DNA of 5,518 nt. Source: Limnochordia bacterium (GTDB lineage Bacteria > Bacillota > Limnochordia > Darwinibacteriales > SLO01). The notes under the pieces were generated by a model. That model was not told where the DNA came from and did not search any database. It worked only from the letters and a program-made list of their open reading frames with translations. The translations under genes were made by a program, and so were the position numbers. Positions within the stretch are counted from its first letter, which is position 1. Each line of letters opens with the position of its first letter. The stretch lies in the NCBI GenBank assembly GCA_007132635.1, contig SLOG01000341.1:1-5518 (forward strand). Reading direction: 5' to 3'. Positions 1-5,518 of this stretch are shown here, piece after piece.

Positions 1-586
1 CAATCTCCTCACCCTTCTCGTTGGTTACGTTGGGAAAGGTCAGATCAGCATCATTGAACATCCGAAACACATGGGATGCAGTCTGAGCCATCTCGACCGT
101 GCCCGCAAGCAGTTCTTCCTGCTCCTGGGAAAGCGTGTGGGGCTGCATCCGAAGGATATTGGAAAGATAATGGCGGTATGTGTGCAGGCCCTCATACTCC
201 TGAATCCAACTCCGGACTACAGAAGGCTCCAACGCTAGGATCTCGGGTTCGATAAAGGCCGTACTCTCCATCGCAAGCATAGACAAACTAGTGGCCATGT
301 CAGCATAACGCTGGAAAGTCTCATTGCCGTTGTCTTGGTCTTTTCCCATGAAGGCATAGGCAGCAACACTATCAAACGCCTGCATAAGCTCATCACGAGC
401 CACTAAGCAAGCCTCAAGCTGCGCCCATGTCTTCAATTCCCCTTGGAAGCGTTTCAACTTAGGGATTTCCGCCTTGAGACGTGTGAACTCCGCTTCCCAA
501 GCATCACTTGAGGGAAAAATATCGCCTAGAGCCCATTTGTGTTCATCTGCAACCTCGCTTCGCAAGGGCAGCCGTTGATTCTCCAT
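1..586 (-). CDS. pepF: Oligoendopeptidase F (M3 family), N-terminal part, cut by window edge
   Basis: Cytoplasmic zinc metallopeptidase that trims short peptides. Only the first 195 residues are in the window; PepF proteins are usually about 600 residues, and the catalytic HExxH motif lies in the missing part. Seen: an opening segment with the family-typical KWALGDIFPSSDAWEAEF (residues 17-34), a helix-rich N-terminal region, then the typical run from Y131 to A161 (contains HTYRHYLSNILR and HTLSQEQEELLA) and FNDADLTFP (177-184). These match the Oligopeptidase_N region of PepF and PepF-like M3 proteins. The start is ATG at 584-586, preceded by a strong GGAGGTGG site at 594-601 with 7 nt spacing. 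The frame is open to base 1 with no stop. The gene diverges from the FtsA-like gene across about 200 nt. No obvious sigma-A promoter was found for it in that gap. Family assignment is by motif recognition and is fairly secure; the zinc site cannot be checked here. Confidence 0.88.
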   Translation of the reverse strand, partial: MENQRLPLRSEVADEHKWALGDIFPSSDAWEAEFTRLKAEIPKLKRFQGELKTWAQLEACLVARDELMQAFDSVAAYAFMGKDQDNGNETFQRYADMATSLSMLAMESTAFIEPEILALEPSVVRSWIQEYEGLHTYRHYLSNILRMQPHTLSQEQEELLAGTVEMAQTASHVFRMFNDADLTFPNVTNEKGEEI

Positions 587-656
587 ACAACTTCCACCTC
601 CGATTTCATGTGTACTGTGCCCAATGGCCAAGTCTTCTTAACAATTCGCTGTCTAG

Positions 657-684
657 TTGGCCGTCTCCTCTGAGAGCATATACT
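657..684 (+). promoter_or_regulatory. Candidate sigma-A promoter for the FtsA-like gene
   Basis: TTGGCC at 657-662 (4 of 6 to TTGACA) is followed after 16 nt by TATACT at 679-684 (5 of 6 to TATAAT). Transcription would start near 691 and give a leader of about 90 nt before the ATG at 784. It is the best plus-strand match in the divergent 587-783 region. It is a pattern match only and has no experimental support. Confidence 0.35.
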
Positions 685-783
685 CGGGGAGTTCAGGTTC
701 GATCTCGGCGCGGCGAAGGAAAGGGATCACTCGAGACGGTGTGGAAAGAAGAACACAGCAATTTGCGGAGGTGACTGTGCTGT

Positions 784-2931
784 ATGTCTAACCCGAACAT
801 TTTTGCCTTGGACATCGGTACGCGGAAAATCGCGGGGCTCATAATGAAAGAACGGTCTGATGAATTCGTCATTGAAGAGGCCGTCGTCCGAGAGCAGCTT
901 CCACAGGCGATGCAGGATGGGCAGATCCACAGCATCGATCTGGTCGCCAAGGTTATCCGTTCTGTAAAGGATGAGCTGCAAGCCCTGACCGGCGAAAAGC
1001 TTACAGAAGCTGCCGTCGCTGCAGCCGGGCGCTCACTCATCACGCGGCGGGCCGAATCTCAGCGGCGGCTGCCGTTAAATGAACGGATAAGCACTGACGT
1101 GCTCCGGGCACTGGAAATGACAGCCGTTCAGCAGGCGTTGGAGAAAATCCTCAAACCGCGCTCAACGGGGGCCATGGATACATTTCTTTGTGTAGGCTAT
1201 ACCGTTGTTCATTATCTTCTTGATGGCCAGCCGATTGGCTCATTGGTGGGCCACAGAGGCAGCCACGCAGCAGTCGAAGTGATTGCCACCTTTCTTCCGA
1301 GGATTGTCGTGGACTCCCTGGGCAGTTCTCTCGAGCAAGCTGGCCTTTCCATGGCCTCGCTAACTCTAGAACCAATGGCGGCAATGCACACGGTGATCCC
1401 CGCGACCATGCGCATGTTGAATCTAGCTCTCGTCGACATTGGAGCAGGGACATCAGACATTGCCATAACCGAACAAGGAACCATAAAGGCCTACGGAATG
1501 GTACCAGTCGCTGGAGACGAGGTCACGGAAAAACTCGCTGCGGATTATCTCCTAGACTTCATGGTTGCCGAGAATGTTAAGCGCCAGCTCTCTAGCGGAG
1601 AACCGCTGCGCTGCTCGGACGTGTTTGGCAATGAACGAACACTCGAACGAGCCGAAGTGTGTGCTGGCCTACAGGGAGTAATTGACAGCATCGTCACAGC
1701 CATTTCAGACGTCATATTGGCAGAAAACGGGAAGACACCGCGAGGACTAATCCTTATCGGCGGAGGGAGCCTGACCCCGGGATTGGTAGAACGTTTTGCC
1801 CAATCTCTCAGTCTGACCGAAAACCTCATCAGTATTCGAGAGCGACGGAGCCTTGCGGTGAAGGGTAAGCCAGACTTCGCTGGGCCTCAGACGATCACCC
1901 CAATAAGTATCGGATGCAGCCATCTAAAGGACCAATCCATGGAGGTGCGGCGCATGACAGTGAACGACCAGCCGCTGCAGTTCTTGAGATTTGCTGACAC
2001 CACCCTAGCTGATGCGCTGCTGCACGCCGGCTATTCCGTTCGCAGTCTAATGGGTCGTCCTGGACACGCCGTTACGCTCTTGATCAACGAACAGTCCGTA
2101 ACCTTCCCAGGTACCATGGGTTCTATTGCCCCCATCACGTCGGGTGGCCGGCCGGCGTCGCTCGACACACGGATTCGAGGCGGCGAAACGGTCACCTTGG
2201 GCGAGCCGAAACAAGGCAGAGATGCAGAGGTCTTCGTACGGGACATCCTCCAACGCCGGAAAGCCCATGGCACTGTTACCATAAACGGTGCACCAGTGAG
2301 TTACCAACCCCGGGTTCGCGTCAATGGCGAGCTAAAACCAGACGATTTTAAGTTAACCGACAATGATAGGGTGACTATCAACTCCTGTCTGACCCTATCC
2401 CAGTGCCTAACGGACAGTTGCGGTGAACAGCTTGAGACGGAAATCACTCTCAATGGACAACAGCAGCGCATACGTCGTCCGGTAGCGCTCTATGTCAACG
2501 ACAAACCAGCTGACCTTAAGACACCCGTCAACCCCGGAGATAGTGTCGACTATGCCTTTGAGCCTGTCACCCCTTCGACGCTGATTCCAGGAGCCAAGTT
2601 ACAGGCAGCAATTCAAGTCACAGTAAACGGGAAACCGCTTACTGTGCCTGCAGCAGCACCTCCGGAGCTCAGGATTAACTGGGAACCCGCAAAACTGAGC
2701 CAGGTCATCCGCAACGGCGACGTACTTGAATTCACTGGCGGCGTCACAGACTTCATCCTCAGCGATATTTTCCGTGTTTTCGATCCACGAAGCCTTGGAG
2801 AGGGACAAAACCTTTTGATTACGGTCAACGAGCAATCGGTTGGTTTTACTCACCCCATTAAGGAAGGGGATGCCATTACGTTTTCACCCCGTCCAAAAGG
2901 AAAGCTACTCGATCGACAAGAAGGACCCTGA
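784..2931 (+). CDS. FtsA-like actin-fold ATPase with long beta-rich C-terminal extension
   Basis: A 715-residue member of the FtsA/actin-like ATPase superfamily, whose members polymerise at the membrane and organise division or envelope machinery. Nucleotide-site motifs are visible: phosphate-1 (ALDIGTRKIAGLI, 8-20), phosphate-2 (DIGAGTSDIAI, 218-228) and the adenosine motif (LILIGGGSLTPGL, 322-334). Residues about 87-170 fit the FtsA-specific 1C (SHS2) insertion, including GYTVVHYLLDGQPIGSLVG. Classical FtsA is about 420 residues and ends in an amphipathic membrane helix. Here about 330 further residues follow (385-715), rich in predicted beta strands, with recurring VTVNG-x-P and GDxVxF phrases and a small cysteine cluster (C535, C541, C546). 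No signal peptide, TM segment or obvious terminal amphipathic helix is seen. The start is set by GGAGGTGA at 767-774, 9 nt before the ATG. No ftsZ lies next to it, so it is more likely a paralogue than the main divisome FtsA. Superfamily is confident; role is unknown. Confidence 0.85.
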   Translation: MSNPNIFALDIGTRKIAGLIMKERSDEFVIEEAVVREQLPQAMQDGQIHSIDLVAKVIRSVKDELQALTGEKLTEAAVAAAGRSLITRRAESQRRLPLNERISTDVLRALEMTAVQQALEKILKPRSTGAMDTFLCVGYTVVHYLLDGQPIGSLVGHRGSHAAVEVIATFLPRIVVDSLGSSLEQAGLSMASLTLEPMAAMHTVIPATMRMLNLALVDIGAGTSDIAITEQGTIKAYGMVPVAGDEVTEKLAADYLLDFMVAENVKRQLSSGEPLRCSDVFGNERTLERAEVCAGLQGVIDSIVTAISDVILAENGKTPRGLILIGGGSLTPGLVERFAQSLSLTENLISIRERRSLAVKGKPDFAGPQTITPISIGCSHLKDQSMEVRRMTVNDQPLQFLRFADTTLADALLHAGYSVRSLMGRPGHAVTLLINEQSVTFPGTMGSIAPITSGGRPASLDTRIRGGETVTLGEPKQGRDAEVFVRDILQRRKAHGTVTINGAPVSYQPRVRVNGELKPDDFKLTDNDRVTINSCLTLSQCLTDSCGEQLETEITLNGQQQRIRRPVALYVNDKPADLKTPVNPGDSVDYAFEPVTPSTLIPGAKLQAAIQVTVNGKPLTVPAAAPPELRINWEPAKLSQVIRNGDVLEFTGGVTDFILSDIFRVFDPRSLGEGQNLLITVNEQSVGFTHPIKEGDAITFSPRPKGKLLDRQEGP

Positions 2932-2947
2932 AAACCAGGGCCCTTCT
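2919..2947. terminator. Hairpin at convergent gene junction, possible bidirectional terminator
   Basis: Arms 2919-2930 and 2936-2947 form a 12-bp stem with one A-C mismatch (2925/2941) and a 5-nt loop, AAAAC. Read on the minus strand the mismatch becomes a G-U wobble, so that hairpin is fully paired. It overlaps the stop codon of the FtsA-like gene and sits 13 nt past the stop of the convergent minus-strand gene. The T-tracts are weak on both sides (CTTAACTC on plus, TGTCGATC on minus), so termination efficiency is uncertain. Confidence 0.5.
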
Positions 2948-2959
2948 CTTAACTCACTG

Positions 2960-3565
2960 TCACAATCTCCCAAGGGTTTGCTGAAAGTACCATACACCGC
3001 TCCGGGTCAGACCGTCAACAAGCTTTAGGGCCTGGAGAGCCCGCAGGTCTTCCCAGAGTTCTGAAGTATAAGCGCTGTCCACAGGCAGCAGAAGATCCGC
3101 CTCGACCATTCGCTGCAGCAGCTCAAGCTGACGCTGCGAGAGATAACTCAAGAGCACATTCTGGTCAGGCGTGGCCTTCTCACGCAACTTGTCAGGCACT
3201 GGCGCACTCGTTTCTTCGCCAACACGCGAACCCCACTCCAAGAACTGCCGCGGACGAACCCCAACGGCTGCCGAGCCCACAGTCAAATCCACCTCGTCGT
3301 TTACATAGGCTGTCCAAGCAGTAATCAAGCCCACTAAAGGGTGTTTCTGGCACAACCTTACCATCGCTTCCTCAATGCGAGCCGAACTGCATTCGCAGAG
3401 GGAGCCCTGCTCCGAAACTTGTCCTACGCGATCACGCCGATCATCTGTCTGTTTGATAGAAATTCCCTCCAACTCTCCCCTAGGCAAAGAAAGAAGTACT
3501 CCAAAGAATTCTACCCAACCGGACAGATTCCTGCTATTTTCAATTATTTTATCGGATAATTTCAC
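2960..3565 (-). CDS. Hypothetical protein, 201 aa, possible C-terminal winged helix
   Basis: Not recognised. No signal peptide or TM segment is visible, so it is probably cytoplasmic. Residues 1-60 are polar, with charged DDRRDR at 41-46 and two close cysteines (C57, C59). Residues 64-115 are mixed, with a hydrophobic patch around HPLVGLITAW (75-84). The C-terminal 65 residues look like two or three helices (137-156 and 166-181) followed by a short beta-wing-like VDGLTRSGVWYFQQT (183-197), which could be a winged-helix DNA-binding fold; this is inference. The start is GTG at 3563-3565 with a modest AGGCGG at 3571-3576, 5 nt upstream. The first 17 nt overlap the end of the upstream PrcB-domain gene, which points to translational coupling and a shared transcript. 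If the C-terminus does bind DNA, the pair could be a regulator and an exported partner, but nothing else supports that. Confidence 0.7.
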   Translation of the reverse strand: MKLSDKIIENSRNLSGWVEFFGVLLSLPRGELEGISIKQTDDRRDRVGQVSEQGSLCECSSARIEEAMVRLCQKHPLVGLITAWTAYVNDEVDLTVGSAAVGVRPRQFLEWGSRVGEETSAPVPDKLREKATPDQNVLLSYLSQRQLELLQRMVEADLLLPVDSAYTSELWEDLRALQALKLVDGLTRSGVWYFQQTLGRL

Positions 3566-4016
3566 CCTGACCGCCTATAAACGATATTTTCCGATTCGCA
3601 AAAATCTCCCGCGGCAGTATCACAACGTCAATTGGATACGTAAAGGCTTGCGTTACCATCTCATGTTCGCCCGGGCTTCGCCTGCGAATTTCAATAGTCG
3701 TCTCTTGTGTGGAAGCAGCAATACGGCTCACCAAGACCTGGTATCCGCCTGTGGGCCGTTCTCCCAAATAAGCCACAACCGCTGCTTCGCTGCCAAAGTC
3801 CACCTCCGGAAGGCTCCCCGCGTTGGCCGGAAGCTCCTCTTCCAAAGCCGCCCATTCCTCAGGCGAAAAAACCACGGTGTAAAGCTCGTCGGAATCTGTC
3901 CCGGCGGCTTCCCACGACCAATCGGCAAACTCCTCATTCGCGTCATAAACAACGCTAATACCCGATGAACCCGCTGCAAGAATGACGATCAACCCCAACA
4001 AAAGAAGTCGGTGCAT
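3549..4016 (-). CDS. Secreted PrcB-domain (protease complex subunit PrcB family) protein
   Basis: A 155-residue exported protein. Residues 1-20 form a signal peptide or N-terminal anchor (MHRLLLLGLIVILAAGSSG). There is no cysteine anywhere, so it is not a lipoprotein. Residues about 72-138 match the PrcB_C domain: VDFGSEAAVVAYLGERPTGG (72-91), then GYQV, a beta-rich stretch, and SPGEHEMVTQAF followed by YPIDVVILPRE (128-137). The domain is named after PrcB of the Treponema denticola dentilisin complex, where it helps the protease mature; in Clostridia similar proteins occur without a known partner. The start is ATG at 4014-4016 with GGAGGTGA at 4021-4028, 4 nt upstream. It overlaps the next minus-strand gene by 17 nt and lies 161 nt downstream of the JAMM-LysM gene. 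No subtilisin-like protease gene is in the window, so its partner, if any, is unknown. Confidence 0.8.
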   Translation of the reverse strand: MHRLLLLGLIVILAAGSSGISVVYDANEEFADWSWEAAGTDSDELYTVVFSPEEWAALEEELPANAGSLPEVDFGSEAAVVAYLGERPTGGYQVLVSRIAASTQETTIEIRRRSPGEHEMVTQAFTYPIDVVILPREIFANRKISFIGGQGEIIR

Positions 4017-4128
4017 ACACTCACCTCCAGCAAAAACCGAAAAAGCCTACGTCTTCCTAGGTATGTCCGCACAAAGTTATGATGAAGCGCCATGGCGTAC
4101 ACCACATAGATTGCGTTAAACTATTCGC

Positions 4129-4140
4129 AAACATATGTTT
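4129..4140. repeat. Perfect 12-bp palindrome in the gap upstream of the PrcB-domain gene
   Basis: AAACATATGTTT is a perfect dyad in the 161-nt gap 4017-4177, about 110 nt upstream of the PrcB-domain start. A second, 10-bp palindrome, CGCCATGGCG, lies at 4088-4097. Either could be an operator, but AT-rich palindromes of this size also occur by chance. Apart from these and the ribosome binding site, nothing clear is seen in this gap; a minus-strand TTGCGA-16-TATGTG pair is too weak to call as a promoter. Confidence 0.25.
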
Positions 4141-4177
4141 TGTGGAGCTTCAGCAATAGAAGGTTTCCGAGCAGCCT

Positions 4178-5191
4178 CTAGTCTTCAGGAAGGTCAAGTG
4201 TTAACCCTACAGGCAGGACAGCGTTTGTCTGCAGATCGTTGAGTTCCGCGATTTCACTATAACGAGAACCATCACCCAATTGGTTAACGGCAATCGTCCA
4301 CAGATTGTCTCCAGCCTGCACTTGATACTGTCGCAGCCCAAACTCTTCCGTTCCTACAGTCTCCTCTACAGTCTCCTCTGCAGTCTCCTCTGCGGCAGCG
4401 GGGGACGGTGTCGGTCGCGGTTGCTGAGGAACTGTCGGAGTTCGCTGGAGCGACGACTCGGCAGCAGGTTGAGGCAGAGTGCTGTCAGCTGCCTGACGCT
4501 GACTTACCTCTCCATTGTCGGGAGGCGTGAACACCTCTTGTGAGGGTTCTTCGCGACGCAATGGGTTAAATCCGCTGATCAACAAAACCCCACCCAAAGC
4601 CACCAAAATCACAAGGGACCAGGTGGCCACGACGGCTGCCGTCGTCCACGAGGATTTACGGCGACGGGCCCCAGGGGCCGCGGCATAGCCGACCTTCCGA
4701 TCCGAGTCTTTCTGCTGAATATAGTAGCCGTTAACTCGACGCCACTCCTGATCCCCATAGAGGTAAAACGCGCGGGCCATATGGTGAGGATCAACCACAT
4801 AGGCCAAATGCCATGGTTCTTTAAAAAACCGCTGATGCTGTTCTTTGTCTAACTGAGACAGGAATGTACCGAATCCAGGATGCGTGTGCATCCACCCGAC
4901 TATCTCATAGCCGGGAAACTGCAGCTCCAGTTGGGCCAGTGTTGCTGCCCAATCCTGTCGAGAAATCACAAAGCGGGATTCGCCTTGCTGATCCGGTATT
5001 GGCAGGAACTGTTCAACGGTGATCTGTTGGCGCCGCCCTTCTTCTGGTGATGAGACAAACCCCAACAGTAGTCCCCCGAACTCGCGATTCTGATTGTCAA
5101 GGGCGAACTGATCCATGATTAGGAAAACCTCTTCGTGCAGGACAACGCGAGGATGGTTTCCTTCTCGACCGATGAGTACCTCATTCTTCAC
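4178..5191 (-). CDS. Membrane JAMM/MPN metalloprotease with C-terminal LysM domain
   Basis: Residue numbers count from the upstream TTG at 5192-5194 (338 aa). Residues about 15-160 are a JAB/MPN (Mov34/PAD-1) domain with a complete JAMM zinc site: E38 in REFGGLLLG, then HTHPGFGTFLSQLD, giving H103, H105, S113 and D116 in exact HxH-x7-SxxD spacing. This predicts an active isopeptidase or peptidase. A basic ARRRK stretch (176-180) precedes one TM segment (about 186-207), so by the positive-inside rule the JAMM domain is cytoplasmic. Residues 210-285 are a Pro/Gln/Glu-rich spacer with three AEET/VEET repeats. A LysM domain follows (289-336; YQVQAGDNLWTIA, GDGSRYSEIAELN), predicted to bind peptidoglycan outside. 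GTG at 5189-5191 is the preferred start because AAGGGGG at 5200-5206 is 8 nt away; the TTG one codon upstream has only 5 nt. It follows an engB-like gene and precedes the PrcB-domain gene. The substrate is unknown. Confidence 0.88.
   Translation of the reverse strand: MKNEVLIGREGNHPRVVLHEEVFLIMDQFALDNQNREFGGLLLGFVSSPEEGRRQQITVEQFLPIPDQQGESRFVISRQDWAATLAQLELQFPGYEIVGWMHTHPGFGTFLSQLDKEQHQRFFKEPWHLAYVVDPHHMARAFYLYGDQEWRRVNGYYIQQKDSDRKVGYAAAPGARRRKSSWTTAAVVATWSLVILVALGGVLLISGFNPLRREEPSQEVFTPPDNGEVSQRQAADSTLPQPAAESSLQRTPTVPQQPRPTPSPAAAEETAEETVEETVGTEEFGLRQYQVQAGDNLWTIAVNQLGDGSRYSEIAELNDLQTNAVLPVGLTLDLPED
4356..4391. repeat. Three tandem 12-bp repeats inside the JAMM-LysM gene
   Basis: Three head-to-tail copies of [A/G]CAGTCTCCTCT (4356-4367, 4368-4379, 4380-4391); only the first base varies. 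On the coding strand they encode the acidic repeat AEET-VEET in the spacer between the membrane segment and the LysM domain. In-frame 12-bp units would let spacer length change by slippage without breaking the frame. Confidence 0.85.
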
Positions 5192-5199
5192 CAAATCCG

Positions 5200-5206
5200 C
5201 CCCCTT
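5200..5206 (-). promoter_or_regulatory. Ribosome binding site that favours the GTG start of the JAMM-LysM gene
   Basis: AAGGGGG on the minus strand lies 8 nt from GTG (5189-5191) and 5 nt from TTG (5192-5194). The spacing and the stronger start codon both favour GTG. The two options differ by one residue. Confidence 0.55.
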
Positions 5207-5268
5207 ACGATACTAATTCCTTACATCCTCGCAGTTTCTGACGGTCGCTGTCCAGCCAGAGCAGTCAA

Positions 5269-5396
5269 CTAGGAAGGCGTTGATTTTCTCCGCTTTTCCA
5301 CGGACGAGGGCATCACGGCACCTCGTTTACCTGGCATTTAAGGTAAACGAGGTGAACCGGCACTCGTCAAAATCGATAAAATCAACAGCCTTCTAG
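5269..5396. repeat. 128-bp imperfect palindrome (MITE-like or REP-like candidate)
   Basis: The core is a perfect 14-bp inverted repeat: CACCTCGTTTACCT (5319-5332), an 8-nt loop (5333-5340), then its exact complement (5341-5354). Outside it, GACGAG (5303-5308) pairs with CTCGTC (5363-5368). The outer arms CTAGGAAGGCGTTGATTTT (5269-5287) and the complement of CTAGAAGGCTGTTGATTTT (5378-5396) match except for two single-base bulges. The element fills most of the gap between the engB-like end and the JAMM-LysM gene. No direct target-site duplication is evident at the CTAG ends, and no long T-tract follows the core hairpin, so it is not a classic terminator. A non-autonomous mobile repeat or a structured RNA are the main options. 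Copy number in the genome would decide and is not visible here. Confidence 0.8.
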
Positions 5397-5405
5397 AGAG
5401 AAGAA

Positions 5406-5518
5406 CCTACTGCTCGGCACAGAAATCCTTAATCAGCCGAAGAACGTCCTCTCTTCCCCGCGGTTTTACGGCGGAAAACGGAGTTATAGGCATCCCAAGG
5501 CATTCCCAGAGCGCAGCC
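5406..5518 (-). CDS. engB: C-terminal end of probable EngB/YsxC GTPase, with an apparent frameshift
   Basis: Partial at the right window edge. EngB is a ribosome-assembly GTPase acting on the large subunit. The frame entering from the edge reads ALWECLGMPITPFSAVKPAG, which fits the EngB tail where a conserved SA (G5 motif) precedes GK/GR-[ED]-E-L. Read literally, that frame continues as KRGRSSAD and stops at TAA (5428-5430). The shifted frame from about 5460 onwards reads GREDVLRLIKDFCAEQ and stops at TAG (5406-5408). The joined product (SAVKP-R-GREDVLRLI) is what the family predicts in motif and in distance to the C-terminus. The shift is near CCGGCGGGG (5455-5463), where one extra base would explain it. 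It could be a real mutation, an assembly error in a G run, or a genuine alternative tail. The GTP-binding motifs lie outside the window, so identity rests on the tail alone. Confidence 0.5.

Noticed and set aside
661..739. CCGTCTC (661-667) and GAGACGG (733-739) as a leader stem upstream of the FtsA-like gene
   Set aside because: Only 7 bp with a 65-nt loop and no further pairing; chance is likely, and no riboswitch or attenuator features were seen.
508..774. Plus-strand open frame of 88 codons across the pepF start and the divergent intergenic region
   Set aside because: Half of it is antisense to pepF, its composition is not protein-like, it has no family resemblance, and it overlaps the promoter region.
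3375..3968. Plus-strand open frame of 197 codons opposite the PrcB-domain and hypothetical genes
   Set aside because: The opposite strand encodes two proteins with good start signals, one with a recognisable domain. The plus-strand product is rich in Arg, Pro and Ser and looks like an antisense shadow.
4661..4682. GGCCCC-A-GGGGCC hairpin inside the JAMM-LysM gene
   Set aside because: It is explained by coding for the Ala/Pro/Gly-Arg stretch before the TM segment, has no T-tract, and is mid-gene.
5263..5268. TTGACT on the minus strand as a -35 box for the JAMM-LysM gene
   Set aside because: No acceptable -10 element at 15-19 nt downstream (ACCGTC or similar).
5319..5354. Core of the large palindrome as a rho-independent terminator for the engB-like gene
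   Set aside because: The stem is strong, but neither strand has a run of T after it, and the pairing extends far beyond a terminator hairpin.

Overview
The window looks like a chromosomal segment from a Gram-positive, Clostridia-type Firmicute. The signs are strong GGAGGTG-type ribosome binding sites, GTG starts, a PrcB-type secreted protein, an FtsA-like protein with a long C-terminal extension, and a base composition judged by eye to be slightly above 50% GC. The exact lineage cannot be fixed from the sequence alone. No rRNA, tRNA, CRISPR array, transposase gene or phage module was found.

Layout, left to right. (1) 1-586, minus: N-terminal third of an M3-family oligoendopeptidase F (PepF), cut by the window edge. 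(2) 587-783: a divergent intergenic region with a plausible plus-strand promoter. (3) 784-2931, plus: a 715-residue FtsA-like actin-fold ATPase. Its C-terminal half, about 330 residues, is not part of classical FtsA and appears to be built from degenerate beta-rich modules. (4) 2919-2947: a hairpin at the convergent junction. (5) Minus-strand block: an unrecognised 201-residue protein (2960-3565), overlapping by 17 nt a secreted PrcB-domain protein (3549-4016). A 161-nt gap then leads to a JAMM/MPN metalloprotease with one transmembrane segment and a C-terminal LysM domain (4178-5191). (6) 5269-5396: a 128-bp imperfect palindrome with a perfect 14-bp core stem. (7) 5406-5518, minus: the C-terminal end of what looks like the ribosome-assembly GTPase EngB/YsxC. 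Its last 16 or so residues lie in a different frame from the part before them.

Working together. EngB and PepF are housekeeping genes at the edges. The genes between them suggest a cell-envelope theme. The JAMM protein would put an intact metalloprotease site in the cytoplasm and a peptidoglycan-binding LysM outside. The PrcB-domain protein is predicted to be exported. The FtsA-like protein belongs to a cytoskeletal/divisome superfamily. A functional link among the three is inference only; the FtsA-like gene is convergent to the others and not in their operon.

Most worth a second look: the JAMM-TM-LysM architecture, the extended FtsA paralogue with possible beta-grasp-like repeats, the long palindrome, and the apparent frameshift in the EngB tail.
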